From Brachypterus glaber (lineage: Eukaryota; Arthropoda; Insecta; Coleoptera; Kateretidae): a DNA stretch of 64,000 bases. Below, piece by piece: positions 32,971 to 43,855 of the stretch; the stretch's first letter is position 1, and the number at the start of each line of letters is the position of its first letter. The stretch is from positions 15,331,589 to 15,395,588 of the forward strand of contig OY294048.1 in NCBI GenBank assembly GCA_958510825.1, given 5' to 3'. Under the pieces are notes generated by a model. The model saw only the letters and a program-made list of their open reading frames with translations. It made no database searches and was not told the DNA's origin. Both the position numbers and the translations under genes were made by a program.

Positions 32971-33498
32971 CAGTGTAAAAAGTAAACTAAATATTCTGTT
33001 ATAAATGGATAGAAAATGGAAAGTAATTATCCTATACAATTGTCCTTAAATACACGGAAAAAAAATTATAAGAGCGCTATAAGGCATATACCAAGCCAAT
33101 TATAATCACTTATTATATAAATATAAGGTATATAATGAAATATAATGAATAGTATGATATTTATAGCTTAAATAGATTTAATTACTGTCCGTGCTAATAA
33201 TTTTTATAATAAAATAAAATTTGTAATAAACATAATCGTGTCTGTAAGTAACAATAGTTTCCAATTTATTTTTAACATTATTAGTTATCGTGTCCCTTAT
33301 AATATATAGTTTAAATCGCTATAATTTTCCACTGTTACCAAATATCCTTTAATGTATAGCGCAGAGCCCACTTATTTCTTTACGTGTATTAAAGTACGTG
33401 ACTTTAGAACTAAAGTGTTTTTAACAAAAATTAAAGTACATTTTTATAGGATCATAACTTACTATCCATTTGTAAATGAATATTTAGTTACCCACACC
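32971..33498. mobile_element. Foldback MITE (CAGTGTAAAAAGTAAACT family)
   Basis: The arm 32971-33050 (AAACTAAATATTCTG, AATGGATAG, TTATCCTATACAATT) is inverted at about 33425-33498. The inner part has another AT-rich inverted segment starting TACACGGAAAAAAAATTATA. Relatives lie at 38900-39943 and, partial, at 44010-44040. Confidence 0.55.
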
Positions 33499-33748
33499 AA
33501 ATTTTTCTAGGAAAAGTATAGTAAAAGATTGAACAGTAATTGACCAAAGTTCAGTGAACACCACTCTCCCCTAATAAAAAAAGACAGACCTATACGTGAA
33601 GACAATTTTGATTATAGTGGTAAATTAAATTTCGTTACTTTAATGAGGAGTCCGGTGTTTGACGCCTTCGTAATAATTTTAATACTGGCTATAATATGTT
33701 TTTATAAAAAGAGTATAAATACTCTTCAAAGTTTTTTCCTGAACAGTA

Positions 33749-34465
33749 CACTGATAGAACACTAGCGTAATTAATAACGTAATTAGGTTATAGTATACAA
33801 CAACAAATAGTTGTATATGCGCCAGCCACTTTATAGAGGTTGTATATTGCATAGAATACAACAACAAAAAAGTAAACGTGTTCGGTATTTACAAACGAGT
33901 GCAGTTGTTTGATTTACAACAACAAAGTTTTAAGCGATCAGGTGTTTCTTTGTCAGGCAGAGAGCTCTTTCGTACGTCACGATCCTTGCTTCAAAACGCA
34001 GGCATTTCACCTGACCCGTCCGCCCGACTGGCTAGCTTAGAATGGTAGGCTTCGGCTCTCTACTGCGTTTGCAAATTTGTTGTAATGTATTTTAAATTCA
34101 CATATTAATTACATTTATGTGCACATAGAAACTACATATCACCTGTAATTACATGTACATGTACTTATCGTTGGGTATACTTATGCACATAAAAATGTTA
34201 GCCCAAAATGCCTACTTTCAATATTTTGGTAAAACATTTATTAAAATCAGCTGATTGTCGCCATCTTTATTAATCATCCTTCCTCAAAAAACTATTATAG
34301 TGACAACAACGTTGTTGTATTATTAAATAATATGAATCTACAATTTTAATAGTGTACTTAATATAACGTTATAATGATTTAGAATAATCGTAAAAATGGT
34401 ATTATATACCTCAAACTTGTTACAAAAACGTTTGGTTGTACTATTTTTAAATTTTTCTATCAGTG
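33749..34465. mobile_element. TA-flanked element with CACTGATAGAA ends
   Basis: CACTGATAGAA at 33749-33759 is exactly inverted at 34455-34465. TA lies outside both (33747-33748; 34466-34467). The 717-bp body is rich in ACAACAAC words and has no recognisable transposase. Confidence 0.6.
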
Positions 34466-34635
34466 TATATGAAAAGTTTAAGAAATACTTTAAAGACCAG
34501 AGGCGCAACTAGCATTAAATTTAGGAGGGGGCCTAATATGACCAAGGTTTGTCCATATGTTTATTTTGATTAAAATTTAGAGCTGCATAGATTTATCCGG
34601 CAGGATTTAATTCCAGTTTTTTTTTTATTTAAACT

Positions 34636-34925
34636 AAAGGACATGGCACAACTTATGGAGAGACCCTGGCCCTCGCTAAATATTTTATATGTTTTAGTTT
34701 ATGCTTTTTTTTTAATACGTTTCAAACACTTTGTATGTACAGTTTTTTTTTCTATAAGGAAAATAAAAATATTTTTTTATTTTCCTTATAGAAAAAAAAC
34801 TTTACATACAAAGTGTTTGAAACGTATCTAATTCTTTAAAAAAAAAGCATAAACTAAATCATATAAAATATTTAGCGAATTTCACCGAGGGCCAGGCACT
34901 CCCTATAAGTTGTGCCATGTCCTTT
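34636..34925. repeat. Near-perfect foldback, arms about 135 bp
   Basis: AAAGGACATGGCACAACTTA at the left is inverted at the right edge, and the match continues through AATATTTTATATG, AAACACTTTGTATGTA and TATAAGGAAAATAAAAATA to the centre. Such tight palindromes are typical of young foldback MITEs. Confidence 0.75.
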
Positions 34926-35524
34926 TTACAAAAAAAATATATATATATATATATATAAATTCAAGGTTTCTAAAATTACATTGGTTGCCGTAGGCTGATC
35001 GTTAAATTTTCCATATAAGCAATATGTAAGATACCATGTACCGACATGTCATTTTCTGTAAAATTACATGATCCGTAATTGATAATAGGTGTAAATTTTA
35101 TACAATTGTGTAATTTTACATTCAATTATTAATTTGCCAGTCTTTTATGCTATTTCACATTAAATTAAATTTATTTACACAAGGTCACACATATTCATGA
35201 AATAAACATAGTCAAGTATACAAAATAACCAAGGTATTTTTACATTATTTTACATTCATTTTTTATCGTACAGGTTCCATGCACTACCAACCGTATACTA
35301 TGGAATCAGAGGCATCATAAATCTTCACAGCTTCTTTTTTTCCGTATCACAGTTGTCATGACAGTGTCGCTTGCCTACAGTTCGGCGATAAAGAATAAAA
35401 ATTATATATTTTATGTGGACGATATGGTCTTACTGGGCATACCTTTTTGGATTCTGACACGGATAAATTAACCCTTTTAAAATTTTTAATAATGATTAAT
35501 ATATAATTATAAACCAGTCAAAAT
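34926..35524. other. AT-rich sequence, diverged repeat remnant only
   Basis: An (AT)n tract at 34938-34957. A diverged inverted relative of the 3295-3375 repeat may lie near 35300-35335 (CTTCACAGCTTC). Confidence 0.35.
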
Positions 35525-35532
35525 AGTATAAG

Positions 35533-35840
35533 GCAGGGCCGTAACCAGAAAAAAATCAAGGGGGGGCTCAGCCCGGAGGGTGGCACCCTCAAAAAAAAAA
35601 GCTTGGTCCCTTTGTCCCGGACGGTTTCAACCCAAACTTGGCGCCCCTACAAAAAAAAAATGGCGCCCAAAAAAATACTTCATAAAAAAAAGCTTTGTCC
35701 CTGACGGTTTCTACTAAACTTGGTGGCCCTACAAACAAAACTGGCTCCCCAAAAATTACCTTCAAGAAAAAAAGCCCCCTACAAAAAAACTTCAAAAATT
35801 ACATTTAAGAAAAAATCTTTGTCCCTGACGGTTTCTACAT
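35533..35840. repeat. Second copy of the GTCCCTGACGG irregular repeat
   Basis: Starts CAGGGCCGTAACCAG and runs through GGGTGGCACCCTC, ACTTGGCGCCCCTAC and GTCCCTGACGGTTTCTAC, as at 16540-17020, but with fewer units. Confidence 0.65.
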
Positions 35841-36179
35841 TATGAAGATATAATGATTCTACGGGTACTATAAGACGCAACTTTTTACACAACAACAAAG
35901 TCGTAGGACGATTTTTGCAAAATTTATTGTTTATTGAATAATATGCAAATTTTGGATCGTTTTTTGCAGTTTTCTAAGCAACAAATCATCCTATCGACAT
36001 TAAAAAAAGCCATTTTAATGGTTTTTTAATTTCCTACAAGAAGGTTGCTTTGATTGTTGATAAAAAACCCAACTTTTTTACAAAAGTTTCATATCCCTTA
36101 ACATTAACATAAAGGCTATATTCTTATCAATTTTTTTTATGTGTATTTTTTGGATATTCTCTAAAAATATGGATTCCTT
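35841..36179. other. AT-rich, nothing recognised
   Basis: No supported feature. Confidence 0.4.
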
Positions 36180-36510
36180 AACTAAAAATACATAAAAAAT
36201 ATAGTGTAATACTGTAGGAGTCACCGTTTTCAAAAAAAAAAAAAAAACTAAAAATTAAGAGGAAGTAACATTTTGTGCCACCAAAAATGTTACTTTTTAA
36301 AAGGCTTTTATTATTATTAAGGCTTTAATAATAAATTTACGTGTTTCGGTGAAGAATACTTTTTTGCCTATTTTTAAATACAGAATCGCCCTGCAGCATT
36401 AACATTTTATTGGTGCTGTTTTTGTTCCCCATTCAATATGCCCATCTTCAAAGGGCCATAGCCCCTCTAGGGCATTACCGGACCAACCTTTATAGGCCCT
36501 TTTTGTCTTA
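36180..36510 (-). repeat. Dispersed repeat, inverted copy of 38130-38430
   Basis: Shared words in reverse: ATTCAATATGCCCATCTTC, CGCCCTGCAGCATTAA, AAAATGTTACTTTTTAAAAGG and ACATAAAAAATATAGTGTA. The two copies face each other head to head across about 1.6 kb. Confidence 0.65.
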
Positions 36511-36895
36511 TTTTCGCTTGGGGAATCCACCATTTTCGTTTGATTCAGCAGTTATGAATCAGCCTATATTATAAGGATTAATTAGGATTTTTTTATAAAA
36601 AATTATTTCAATCGGACTTTTCCTTCAGATTTTCTATTTTTTTTTTTAAGTTTATCCCCCCCCAATAAACACCAAAACCCCAAAAAAATAAAAATTTTAA
36701 AAATTAACAGTTAAAAATTCGTTTTGGAAAGATTTTTAAAGCGGATTTTTTTTACCAGGGCTGGGTGGAAAAATTCACCTTTAGAAAAAAAAAACATGAA
36801 AAAAACATGATTTTCACTTGTTTTTTCAAAAAAATTATTATCGAATTTTTTGTTTTCAGCAACCCCAAAAACCTGTAATTACCAATTTAGATGAT

Positions 36896-37660
36896 TATTT
36901 TTTAACGTTTTTATCAACCAATCATTTTTAACAATATTTCTGACCACGTGTTTATTTCTGTCCAATGATATTACAGTTATATTGGAAAATTTCTACTGTA
37001 GAAAATTCTAGTGAGAATCGCTGTAGTATTTTGTTTTTCAGTATTTCTCTTTTACAGCAAGATTTTATACCTAAAACTAATTAATAATTAAATATGAATA
37101 TATTACTATTTATAATTATTGTTATTACTTTTTATTTACCAAAAAATACCTCAAAATATAATTTTTATAAAATGTAATGACAGTTTTTATAATTTGACTT
37201 TTATGAACATGCTTGCAAGCCTAGCGCAGTACCGTGCTAGTCAGTACTGCAGTAAGTGACTAAACTATTGACAGAAGCATAATTTGCAATTTAAAAATAG
37301 ACAAAAAGGTTTTAGTTTAGCAGTTGAGAATGTAATTAAATTAACCAAATCAAAGAATATGCCCGTAAAAATATTAAGATAAGTAACAAAACAGTTTATA
37401 TAATTTTGCGATGAAAAAAATATAAAAGTTGGTTTGACATATTGTAAATCGTTAAAAAATAATCTTCTGAATTACACACGATTCTTCGAATTTTCGGGAA
37501 AAATTCACAGTTTTCATTCAACTTTGCTGTCGAAGGAAATAATTACTCCAGGGGCATCACCCCGGTCGTTATTATTTCCAGACAGCAAAGTTTCATGAAA
37601 ACAGTGAATTTTCCCGCATAATTCTCAGCCTCTTGTGTAATTATATATGAAAATACTGTA
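36896..37660 (+). repeat. Dispersed 650-bp repeat with terminal hairpin, copy 1
   Basis: 36896-37555 aligns along its length with 47998-48648 (for example TTATCAACCAATCATTT, GAATCGCTGTAGTATTTTG, GCAAGCCTAGCGCAGTACCG). This copy ends in a large hairpin (about 37490-37640) with arms such as GGGAAAAATTCACAGTTTTC. The other copy is cut at the hairpin centre. No coding is recognised. Confidence 0.7.
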
Positions 37661-37996
37661 AGACAAATAAAATTAATAATTAAAAAGTGTATTTTTCTGG
37701 ACTTGTTTGGTCTTTTTCTAAAAGTGTTTTTTTACCCATCTGGTAAAATGTTAACGCAATATTAAAAAAAAAGCAAAACAAGATCAATTTATAAAACAAT
37801 GCCTTTCTTGTTAAAGCGGTAAAAAATCTAAACTGTACTTACATGCGTTTATGTACTGTATAGGTAATTATATGAAAAAACCTTTTAGTATAAGTGAATA
37901 GTGCATTATAATATAGGAAGTAATTTGAAATGGACACGACAAAAACGTCATAGTATATTTAATCGCAATTTTATTTTTGTGTTAAAAGGTATACAC

Positions 37997-38088
37997 TAGA
38001 GTGGTTCAAAACAAAAAAAATGGAATTTTTTGCTGCTCGTGGAGGATAAAGCTCATTTTAATCACAAAAAAAAATAAAAATATTGGAC
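37997..38088 (+). repeat. Dispersed GTGGTTCAAAACA repeat, copy 2
   Basis: Matches 12757-12870 but is cut at about 38090, where the CAGGGTTATTC-type repeat begins. Confidence 0.55.
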
Positions 38089-38092
38089 TTTT

Positions 38093-38440
38093 TATACAGG
38101 GTTATTCAGAAATAAGTTCGAAAAATTTAAGAGGTGATTCTATAAAGGTTCGTCCGGAAATGAGCCCTAAGGGAGCTGCGGCCCTTCGAAGATGGACATA
38201 TTGAATGGGGAACAAAAAAAGCACCAATAAAATTTTAATGCTGCAGGGCGATTCTTCATTTAAAACTATGCAAAAAAGAATCCTTTACCAAAACACCTAG
38301 ATTTAATATTAAAGGAGTTATAGCCTTTTAAAAAGTAACATTTTTAGTGGCAAAAAATGTTACTTCCTCTTAAATGCATTTTTTTTAAGCGGTGCTCCTA
38401 CAGTCAGTCCTACACTATATGATATATTTTTTATGTATTT
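38093..38440 (+). repeat. Dispersed repeat with CAGGGTTATTC end
   Basis: Begins TACAGGGTTATTCAG, like the ends of the 27179 and 31415 elements, then matches 36180-36510 inverted. No opposite end was found. Confidence 0.55.
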
Positions 38441-38669
38441 TTACCGAAGCAAAAAATCCAAAAAAGTTTGGGGCAAAAATGTGTTAATCCTAACATATTT
38501 TGTCCGTCTAGGCACGCCTCTGGATAAATTCAAAAAAATAAATTAACATAATTAAACTTATTGCCCTTATTAATACTAGTATACATGCAAAAGCTCGTCG
38601 CTCTAGCTTAAAGGGTACAAGAGTTATTAATTAGAACCTTATTTTTATTACAATTTTAAAGAGCCGTAG

Positions 38670-38715
38670 GGGAACGTTCAAGTATTACGTAACGAAAATT
38701 TTGATCATTTTATTA
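38670..38715 (+). mobile_element. Left end of a Harbinger-like MITE, truncated
   Basis: GGGAACGTTCAAGTATTACG followed by TAACG and TTTTGATCATTTT, as in the full copies. No right end is found downstream; a (GACG)n tract follows. Confidence 0.6.
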
Positions 38716-39118
38716 AAATTTTGGTGACTAAAAGAAAAGTACGAAAAAAATATATATACCTCTGGAAGGACAGACGGACAGACGGACAGACGGACAGACA
38801 CCCGAGATACCTCATCGATTTTATTATACTGATATTATTGTTGCAGTTATGGCAAAAGTATCGAGTAACTGTGGCAAATCTAATTGTTAGAAAAACATTT
38901 ACTGTAAAAAATAAACTAAATATTCAGTTACAAATGGATAGGAAATCAGAAGTTATTATCCTAAACAATTGTACTTTAATTTTTCTTAAAAACTCGCAAC
39001 ATTTCATGTCCGACCTCAAATATTAAAGTACGTGACTTTAGAACTATAGTGTTTTTAACAAAAATTAAAGTATATTTGTATAGGATCATAATTTCCTATC
39101 CATTGGTAGTTTAGTTTA

Positions 39119-39806
39119 GTTTAGTTTGTTCAGTGCGGGGTTCACTGCCCTCAACACCTGGTCCCTAGGGACCTTTGTGTTAACCTCACAGATCTCCTCA
39201 TAACATCCCTGTTTCTTTTATAAAGTCCAGGTACGGTTTCAGGGGAGTTTCATAATCTCGTTTGGTTCCAGCGAGTCGTTCCCAAAGTACCTCCATCTTA
39301 GCCCTATTAGGGATGGACATTCACATATGCGGTGGTAGGGCTCTTCGTCCCCTTCTCCACATCTCCTGCACACGGGGCTCGTAGTCTGTCCCATTTGGTG
39401 TCGGTGCTTATTCAGTAAGCAGTGCCCAGTTATTATACCCGTTATTGCTCTCAGTTGACTTCTGGACATGCCTAGAAGTAAGCTGGTTCTTTTTTTGGTT
39501 GCCCCCCCTAGAAAGAGTTTAGAGTATCTCATTTTAGGTGCATCTATCCAATGTTGCTGGTGTTCATTCCTCAACATTTTCCTGACCTCGTGTCTGGCAG
39601 TGGAATAAGATACCCCACAGCACGGTTCTGGTCCTGTGAGTACGGCTTCACTCCACTTTCTTGCCAGGTCGTCTGCCTTCTCATTACCATCTATTCCTTG
39701 ATGTCCTGGTACCCATATCAAATTTACTTTGTTATGTTCAGCCAGTTTACATAGCTCGCTGTGGCATTCATATACCAGTTCCGAGCTAAAGGCATATGAT
39801 ATATCA
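39119..39806 (-). mobile_element. 5'-truncated LINE insertion with RNase H domain
   Basis: The minus-strand fragment runs from a cut RNase H region to a (TAAAC)n tail at 39119-39129. It is flanked by an exact 7-bp target duplication ATTGGTA (39112-39118 and 39807-39813). An RNase H followed by a Cys-His domain points to a LINE of the R1/I group. Confidence 0.8.
39216..39797 (-). pseudogene. LINE ORF2 C-terminus: RNase H plus CCHC domain
   Basis: The frame reads SSELVYECHSELCKLAEHN, then IWVPGHQGIDGNEKADDLAR, the RNase H motif with the catalytic His and Asp (GHxGIxGNExAD). Further on, CRRCGEGDEEPYHRICECP is the usual Cys-x2-Cys-x7-9-His-x4-Cys motif behind RNase H in arthropod LINEs. The 5' part (endonuclease, reverse transcriptase) is missing. 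A frameshift near 39245 produces an early TGA at 39239-39241; the sequence beyond it in another frame still looks like the family C-terminus. Confidence 0.75.
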
Positions 39807-39943
39807 ATTGGTAACTAAATATTTAGGACGGACATGAAATGTTGCGTGCTTTTAACAAAAACTAAAGTACAATTGTATAGGATAATAACTTCCAATTTCC
39901 TATCTATATGTAACTGAATATTCAGTTTACTTTTTAAAGTGTT

Positions 39944-41045
39944 GGTAAGGTATACCAGTCAATATTTCACCAAGGGGTAAGTGTAATTCCTCGTTTAATA
40001 AATGTAATTAATATAATACTCTACTTAAATAATAATAAATGTATACTTACGGCCTTTATCGTGAATAATCAATCATCAGAATTTTGTGTTTGGAAAAGAC
40101 ATGCAGCCAACATGAAACAAAAAAAAATTCAAATTAGGAATACACACTTAAATAAAAAATAAACAATTCAAAATTTAGGCCCAAATTATTATTATGCTGT
40201 TGAATTATCTGACTGTTAACGTCGAAATTGCAAATTGTGATTGGATCATTTAAGGTTATAACAAAGGACAAATTCTCTGTTCTCTCAGAGAATTTGTCCT
40301 TCTGTCATATACTGTATAATATACATGGTGGCCCAGATTTAATTACTCAGGCTACACTGTAAATGCAAATATGGTAATTTCACAGCAAATAAAGTAGGTC
40401 ATATGTTGCCAGCAAAGAAAGTGGTAAATTTAAATCAGTACTGTAAACTCACAGTTATCTGTAAAAATGTGAATTTTTATTTTGGTAATTTTACTGCTAT
40501 TATTATGGTAATTTTCGGGGCTGTCTGTAAAAGTGCTGGGTTTTTGAACCACATGCATGAATTTTAATGAAAAATTAATGTACCGACAGGAAAAGAGCTG
40601 AGATTTTACTAAACCCAGTAATATTGAGGTTAATTTAATAAATATTGTAAATGCACATTCTGATATTGTAAATATGCTTTAATTATTACAGTTAAAACTA
40701 CTGTAAGATTGACGGACAAATTTAGAGTGCATATCTCATAGACGGATTGAGATAATCGAGTCGGACAAAAATATGTTTATATAATTTTTAAATCTCTTTA
40801 ACAAATTTATAAAAAAAACTACCCCCAAATTAATCACCCCCAAGTTACTACCACCAACCTTAAAAAGTTAAATAGCGCGTTCTGTATATGTTTTTACATT
40901 TTTAAATATGGTTTAAAATTCTCTATTCAACACTTTTTAAAATTTGAAATCGACTCAATAATAACCAAGAAAAATGCATTTTTGTATAACAATCAAGGTA
41001 GCCATGACTGGCCCTTGGCAACAATTGAATAACACTTTATCTGTC
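39944..41045. other. AT-rich sequence with one perfect hairpin
   Basis: AGGACAAATTCTCTG (about 40265) is exactly inverted at about 40288-40302 with a 4-8-base loop. 40345-40700 is rich in CTGTAAAT words, perhaps an old MITE. No gene. Confidence 0.45.
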
Positions 41046-41231
41046 AAATTAAAAAAAAAAATCTATAATTTTATGATTAGAGGTCATACTTAAAATATAT
41101 AACGCACCTTGATGGTGACAGGGGGTAGTTCCAAGAGAAATTAAAAAAAAGAATCTATAATTTTATGATTAGAGGTCATACTTAAAACATATAACGCACT
41201 TTGACGGGGAGAGGGGGTAGTTCCAAGAGTT
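41046..41231 (+). repeat. Tandem duplication, two copies of 92 bp
   Basis: TATAATTTTATGATTAGAGG occurs in both units, each ending GGGGGTAGTTCCAAGAG. Units start at 41046 and 41138. Confidence 0.85.
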
Positions 41232-41834
41232 AGGATGCGTTGCAAGGGGGGAGGGGCTTTACGTGTTTATAGGTTGTAAGTAACAGTATTACAAAGCGTT
41301 ACATGGGGGAAGGGGGTGTTCAAAATTTCAAAATCTTGCGTTACGTAAAGTATAACCCCTGAGTGCATCCGTTTTAAAGGTTTAGTCTAAAATTTAACAA
41401 ATAAGGTATTTTTTCACTACTAGCTTTAGAACATACTATTATTTATTACGTTTTAGATTGTGAAATCAATTTTCTTCACCTATAGCAATATTTTTTTCTC
41501 TCCTAGTAGGAGTAAATTTTATAATTTCTGTTACTTTAGATGTTTCAGTTCTTGGTGCAATTTTTACTAATTAAACCCAAGAAAATAGCTTTAAGTAACT
41601 TTTTATTTATTAAATATAATTAATTATAATTATTACCAATTAATAAAATCAATTATTTCAAAATTTAATACACTCGGCCATAAAAAATGTCTTCTCTACC
41701 TTGGTTTATAATTACTATTACTGTAATCATAAAATAAATTCATGGCCACCTTGACAATAATACGAAAATGCATTTTTCTTCGTTCTTCAAGAAAAGTATT
41801 ATTTTATTCTTTTTTTTTATATTTTTTTTTAATA
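41232..41834. other. AT-rich, nothing firmly recognised
   Basis: 41235-41365 has G-rich tracts and GCGTTACGTAAAG, perhaps a decayed Harbinger-like MITE. Confidence 0.35.
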
Positions 41835-41925
41835 ATTGGAAAAATGCAATATACCATTTACTGTATCTAATGGAATGCGTAGAATTACATATCTTCACGG
41901 CTTGTTTTCAATAATCAATGTTACT
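41835..41925 (-). repeat. Dispersed repeat with empty insertion site, inverted copy
   Basis: Minus strand: AAGCCGTGAAGATATGTAAT, then TCTACGCATTCCATTAG and TATATTGCATTTTTCC, colinear with 3295-3375. The site occupied at 46427 is uninterrupted here (AATTCTAC). Confidence 0.65.
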
Positions 41926-42244
41926 ATGACAAAATAATCCTAAAAAAAATGTCTTAACAACTGGTCGACACGACGATGTTTTTTAAATATAGTTGGGGAA
42001 AAGTCTTAATGTATGTTTTATACGTTTTGCAAATTATCAGTGTTAAACTATCAACATGTGGTTTTACAAATCTATACAATACATTACAATACCTTTAAAA
42101 TATTGCTTTGCATGAAAAATATTGTTTGTAGCATTTTGTTAAACATAACTGAGAACACAGTGCGATTCTTTTTTATTGTCATTGAGGAATTATTACGAAA
42201 AGATTGCAGAACCAGTGATTTTTTTTTAAATGTATTTAACATTG

Positions 42245-42500
42245 CTTTCCTATTTCGAAATTTTTTAAAATTTCGGGAAATCCTCGTGCAAATATTTTCA
42301 AAAATCGGTCGGTCGGTCGATCGGTCTGTCCGGGAAATCATGTGTACAAGATAACTTAAGAACACTTTAAGCTTGAGACTTGAAATTTGACATACAGGTA
42401 TGTTACCAAAAGTTATCGCTCGGGATTGTTTTTGGTGAACATTGGGGTGCATAAAGGGCAAATGGGGAAAAATACATTTTTTCCAAACATTTGTAAATTG
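42245..42500 (+). repeat. Diverged partial copy of the 487-bp unit
   Basis: CGGTCGGTCGGTCGATCGGT followed by CTGTCCGGGAAATC, then GACTTGAAATTTG, ACATACAGGTATGTTACCAA and GGGAAAAATACATTTTTT, as in 23360-24045. Confidence 0.75.
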
Positions 42501-42505
42501 CTATA

Positions 42506-42651
42506 GGGAACGTTGAAGTATTACGTAACGCAGATTTTGATCATTTTGGACCCCCTCCTGTAACGCTATTTTCCTATACCATTAACATGGGCGTAACACT
42601 CCAAAATGACCCCCCCCCCCTAGGAGCGTTACGTAATACTTAAACGTTCCC
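42506..42651. mobile_element. Harbinger-like MITE with ATA target duplication
   Basis: 146 bp, ends GGGAACGTTGAAGTATTACG and inverted. ATA at 42503-42505 and 42652-42654. The paralogous unfilled sequence is TTGCTATATATGGG near 24064, which confirms the left junction. Confidence 0.8.
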
Positions 42652-43228
42652 ATACCGGGTGGCACAAGAAGTATTACCTACGAATTATCTGCATAACTAT
42701 AAAAGATAACTTTTTGAAATTTACAGAGCTTGTATGAACCGTAAATACCCTCATTTTGACATGGTCTTTATAAAAAATATCACTTCCGGTCTAAGCGGAA
42801 GTAATACCAACTTTTGATTTTGAAATGGAACCTATATATTTGCTTACATTTTTAGATTCGTCTTTAAATTCTTTTTTTATTGATATATTACAAGTCGATA
42901 TTTGCATTAAATATGGCGCCACAGGAGCCATTTTTTATAAAAATAACATGGCGGTCCTAAGAAGTCCATATTGGAATATTTCTGAAACGACATTTCAAAT
43001 ATATTAGTGGTAGGCTAAGAATTTACTGTTCATGTAGAACTGAAAATGTCCAAAATGATCAAAATTTGCGTTACGTAATACTTAAACGTTCAGTTTTTAA
43101 GGTTGCTGAAATTGAATCTGATAATAGGATTTTTCTAACTTCACCCCTGCGGGGGTAAGGGGATAAATATTTTTAAATTTTTTCAATATTTTCGTCAAAA
43201 TTGGTATATAGGGGTTTTTGGGGTCGAC
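42652..43228. other. Sequence between MITE and Penelope-type repeat
   Basis: 42655-43046 is unassigned. 43047-43091 is a right-hand end of the Harbinger-like MITE (CCAAAATGATCAAAATTTGC ... CTTAAACGTTC) without a matching left end. 43095-43228 continues the 24 kb repeat. Confidence 0.5.
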
Positions 43229-43350
43229 AAACGTTTTCTTAATTAGCGTGCAGAGTTGACTCTTGGTACTGAAGAGGGCCAGCAGCCCGAAACTGTCAGT
43301 CTACCAATATCACTCTGTACGATGATTAGAAAATAGATTGATGGAATAAT
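43229..43350 (+). ncRNA. Hammerhead ribozyme motif in 122-bp direct repeat, copy 1
   Basis: All core positions of a type I hammerhead can be placed on the plus strand. Stem I is TTGGTA (43263-43268) pairing with TACCAA (43302-43307). The core CTGAAGA is 43269-43275, stem II is GGGC/GCCC with loop CAGCA, then GAA, stem III ACT/AGT with a 3-nt loop, and the cleavage triplet GTC at 43299-43301. The same 122 bp recur at 43734-43855 with one visible difference. Minimal hammerheads of this shape are established in the repeats of Penelope-like retroelements. Cleavage activity is inferred, not shown. Confidence 0.7.
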
Positions 43351-43551
43351 AAATTAATATTTTTATAATTTTGTTTAAAATCGAAAATTTCTGTCCTTAT
43401 TAATTCTACGTCTAACCACACGTTAATGGTTCTATGTGCTTGAGACACACAAGTCTTCCACTTGCTACCATTCAAAGTCTCCAGACTAGGAGAGGTATGA
43501 GTAGTTGTATACATTTAGCAATAGATGGCGCACAAGTCTACATAAATCTAA
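43351..43551. other. Sequence between the two hammerhead repeats
   Basis: The first about 35 bp resemble, inverted, the left flank of the 16.2 kb copy. A 62-codon minus-strand frame here matches no known protein. No reverse transcriptase is seen. Confidence 0.4.
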
Positions 43552-43699
43552 GGGAACGTTCAAGTGTTACGTAACGCTCCTGGGGGGGGGTCATTTTGGA
43601 GTGTTACGCCCATGTTAATGGTATAGGAGAATAGCGTTACAAGGGGGGGGGGGGTCCAAAATGATCAAAATTTGCGTTATGTAATACTTGAACGTTCCC
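43552..43699. mobile_element. Harbinger-like MITE with TAA target duplication
   Basis: 148 bp, ends GGGAACGTTCAAGTGTTACG and inverted; TAA at 43549-43551 and 43700-43702. GGG termini and a TAA (or TTA, TTG, ATA, CAG) 3-bp duplication in all copies fit PIF/Harbinger. It lies inside the stretch bounded by the two hammerhead repeats. Confidence 0.82.
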
Positions 43700-43733
43700 T
43701 AATGACTATATTTCTTTCGCGAATAAAGTCTAA

Positions 43734-43855
43734 AAACGTTTTCTTAATTAGCGTGCAGAGTTGACTCTTGGTACTGAAGAGGGCCAGCAGTCCGAAACTG
43801 TCAGTCTACCAATATCACTCTGTACGATGATTAGAAAATAGATTGATGGAATAAT
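43734..43855 (+). ncRNA. Hammerhead ribozyme motif in 122-bp direct repeat, copy 2
   Basis: Identical to 43229-43350 except for one base in stem II (GCCC to GTCC), which turns a G-C into a G-U pair and keeps the stem. Core CTGAAGA is at 43774-43780. The pair of direct repeats resembles the pseudo-LTRs of a Penelope-like element from which the coding part is lost. Confidence 0.7.

Larger units (their letters stand above)
38900..39943. mobile_element. Foldback MITE interrupted by a LINE insertion
   Basis: The arms 38900-39022 and 39818-39943 are inverted copies (AAACTAAATATTCAGTTAC, TTATTATCCTA, GCAACATTTCATGTCCG). An inner partial arm (39040-39111) is a further inverted copy. The RNase H-bearing LINE piece 39119-39806 interrupts the element. 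Same family as 32971-33498. Confidence 0.65.

Noticed and set aside
43326..43514. 62-codon minus-strand frame near the hammerhead repeats
   Set aside because: It does not resemble Penelope reverse transcriptase or GIY-YIG endonuclease and could not be supported.
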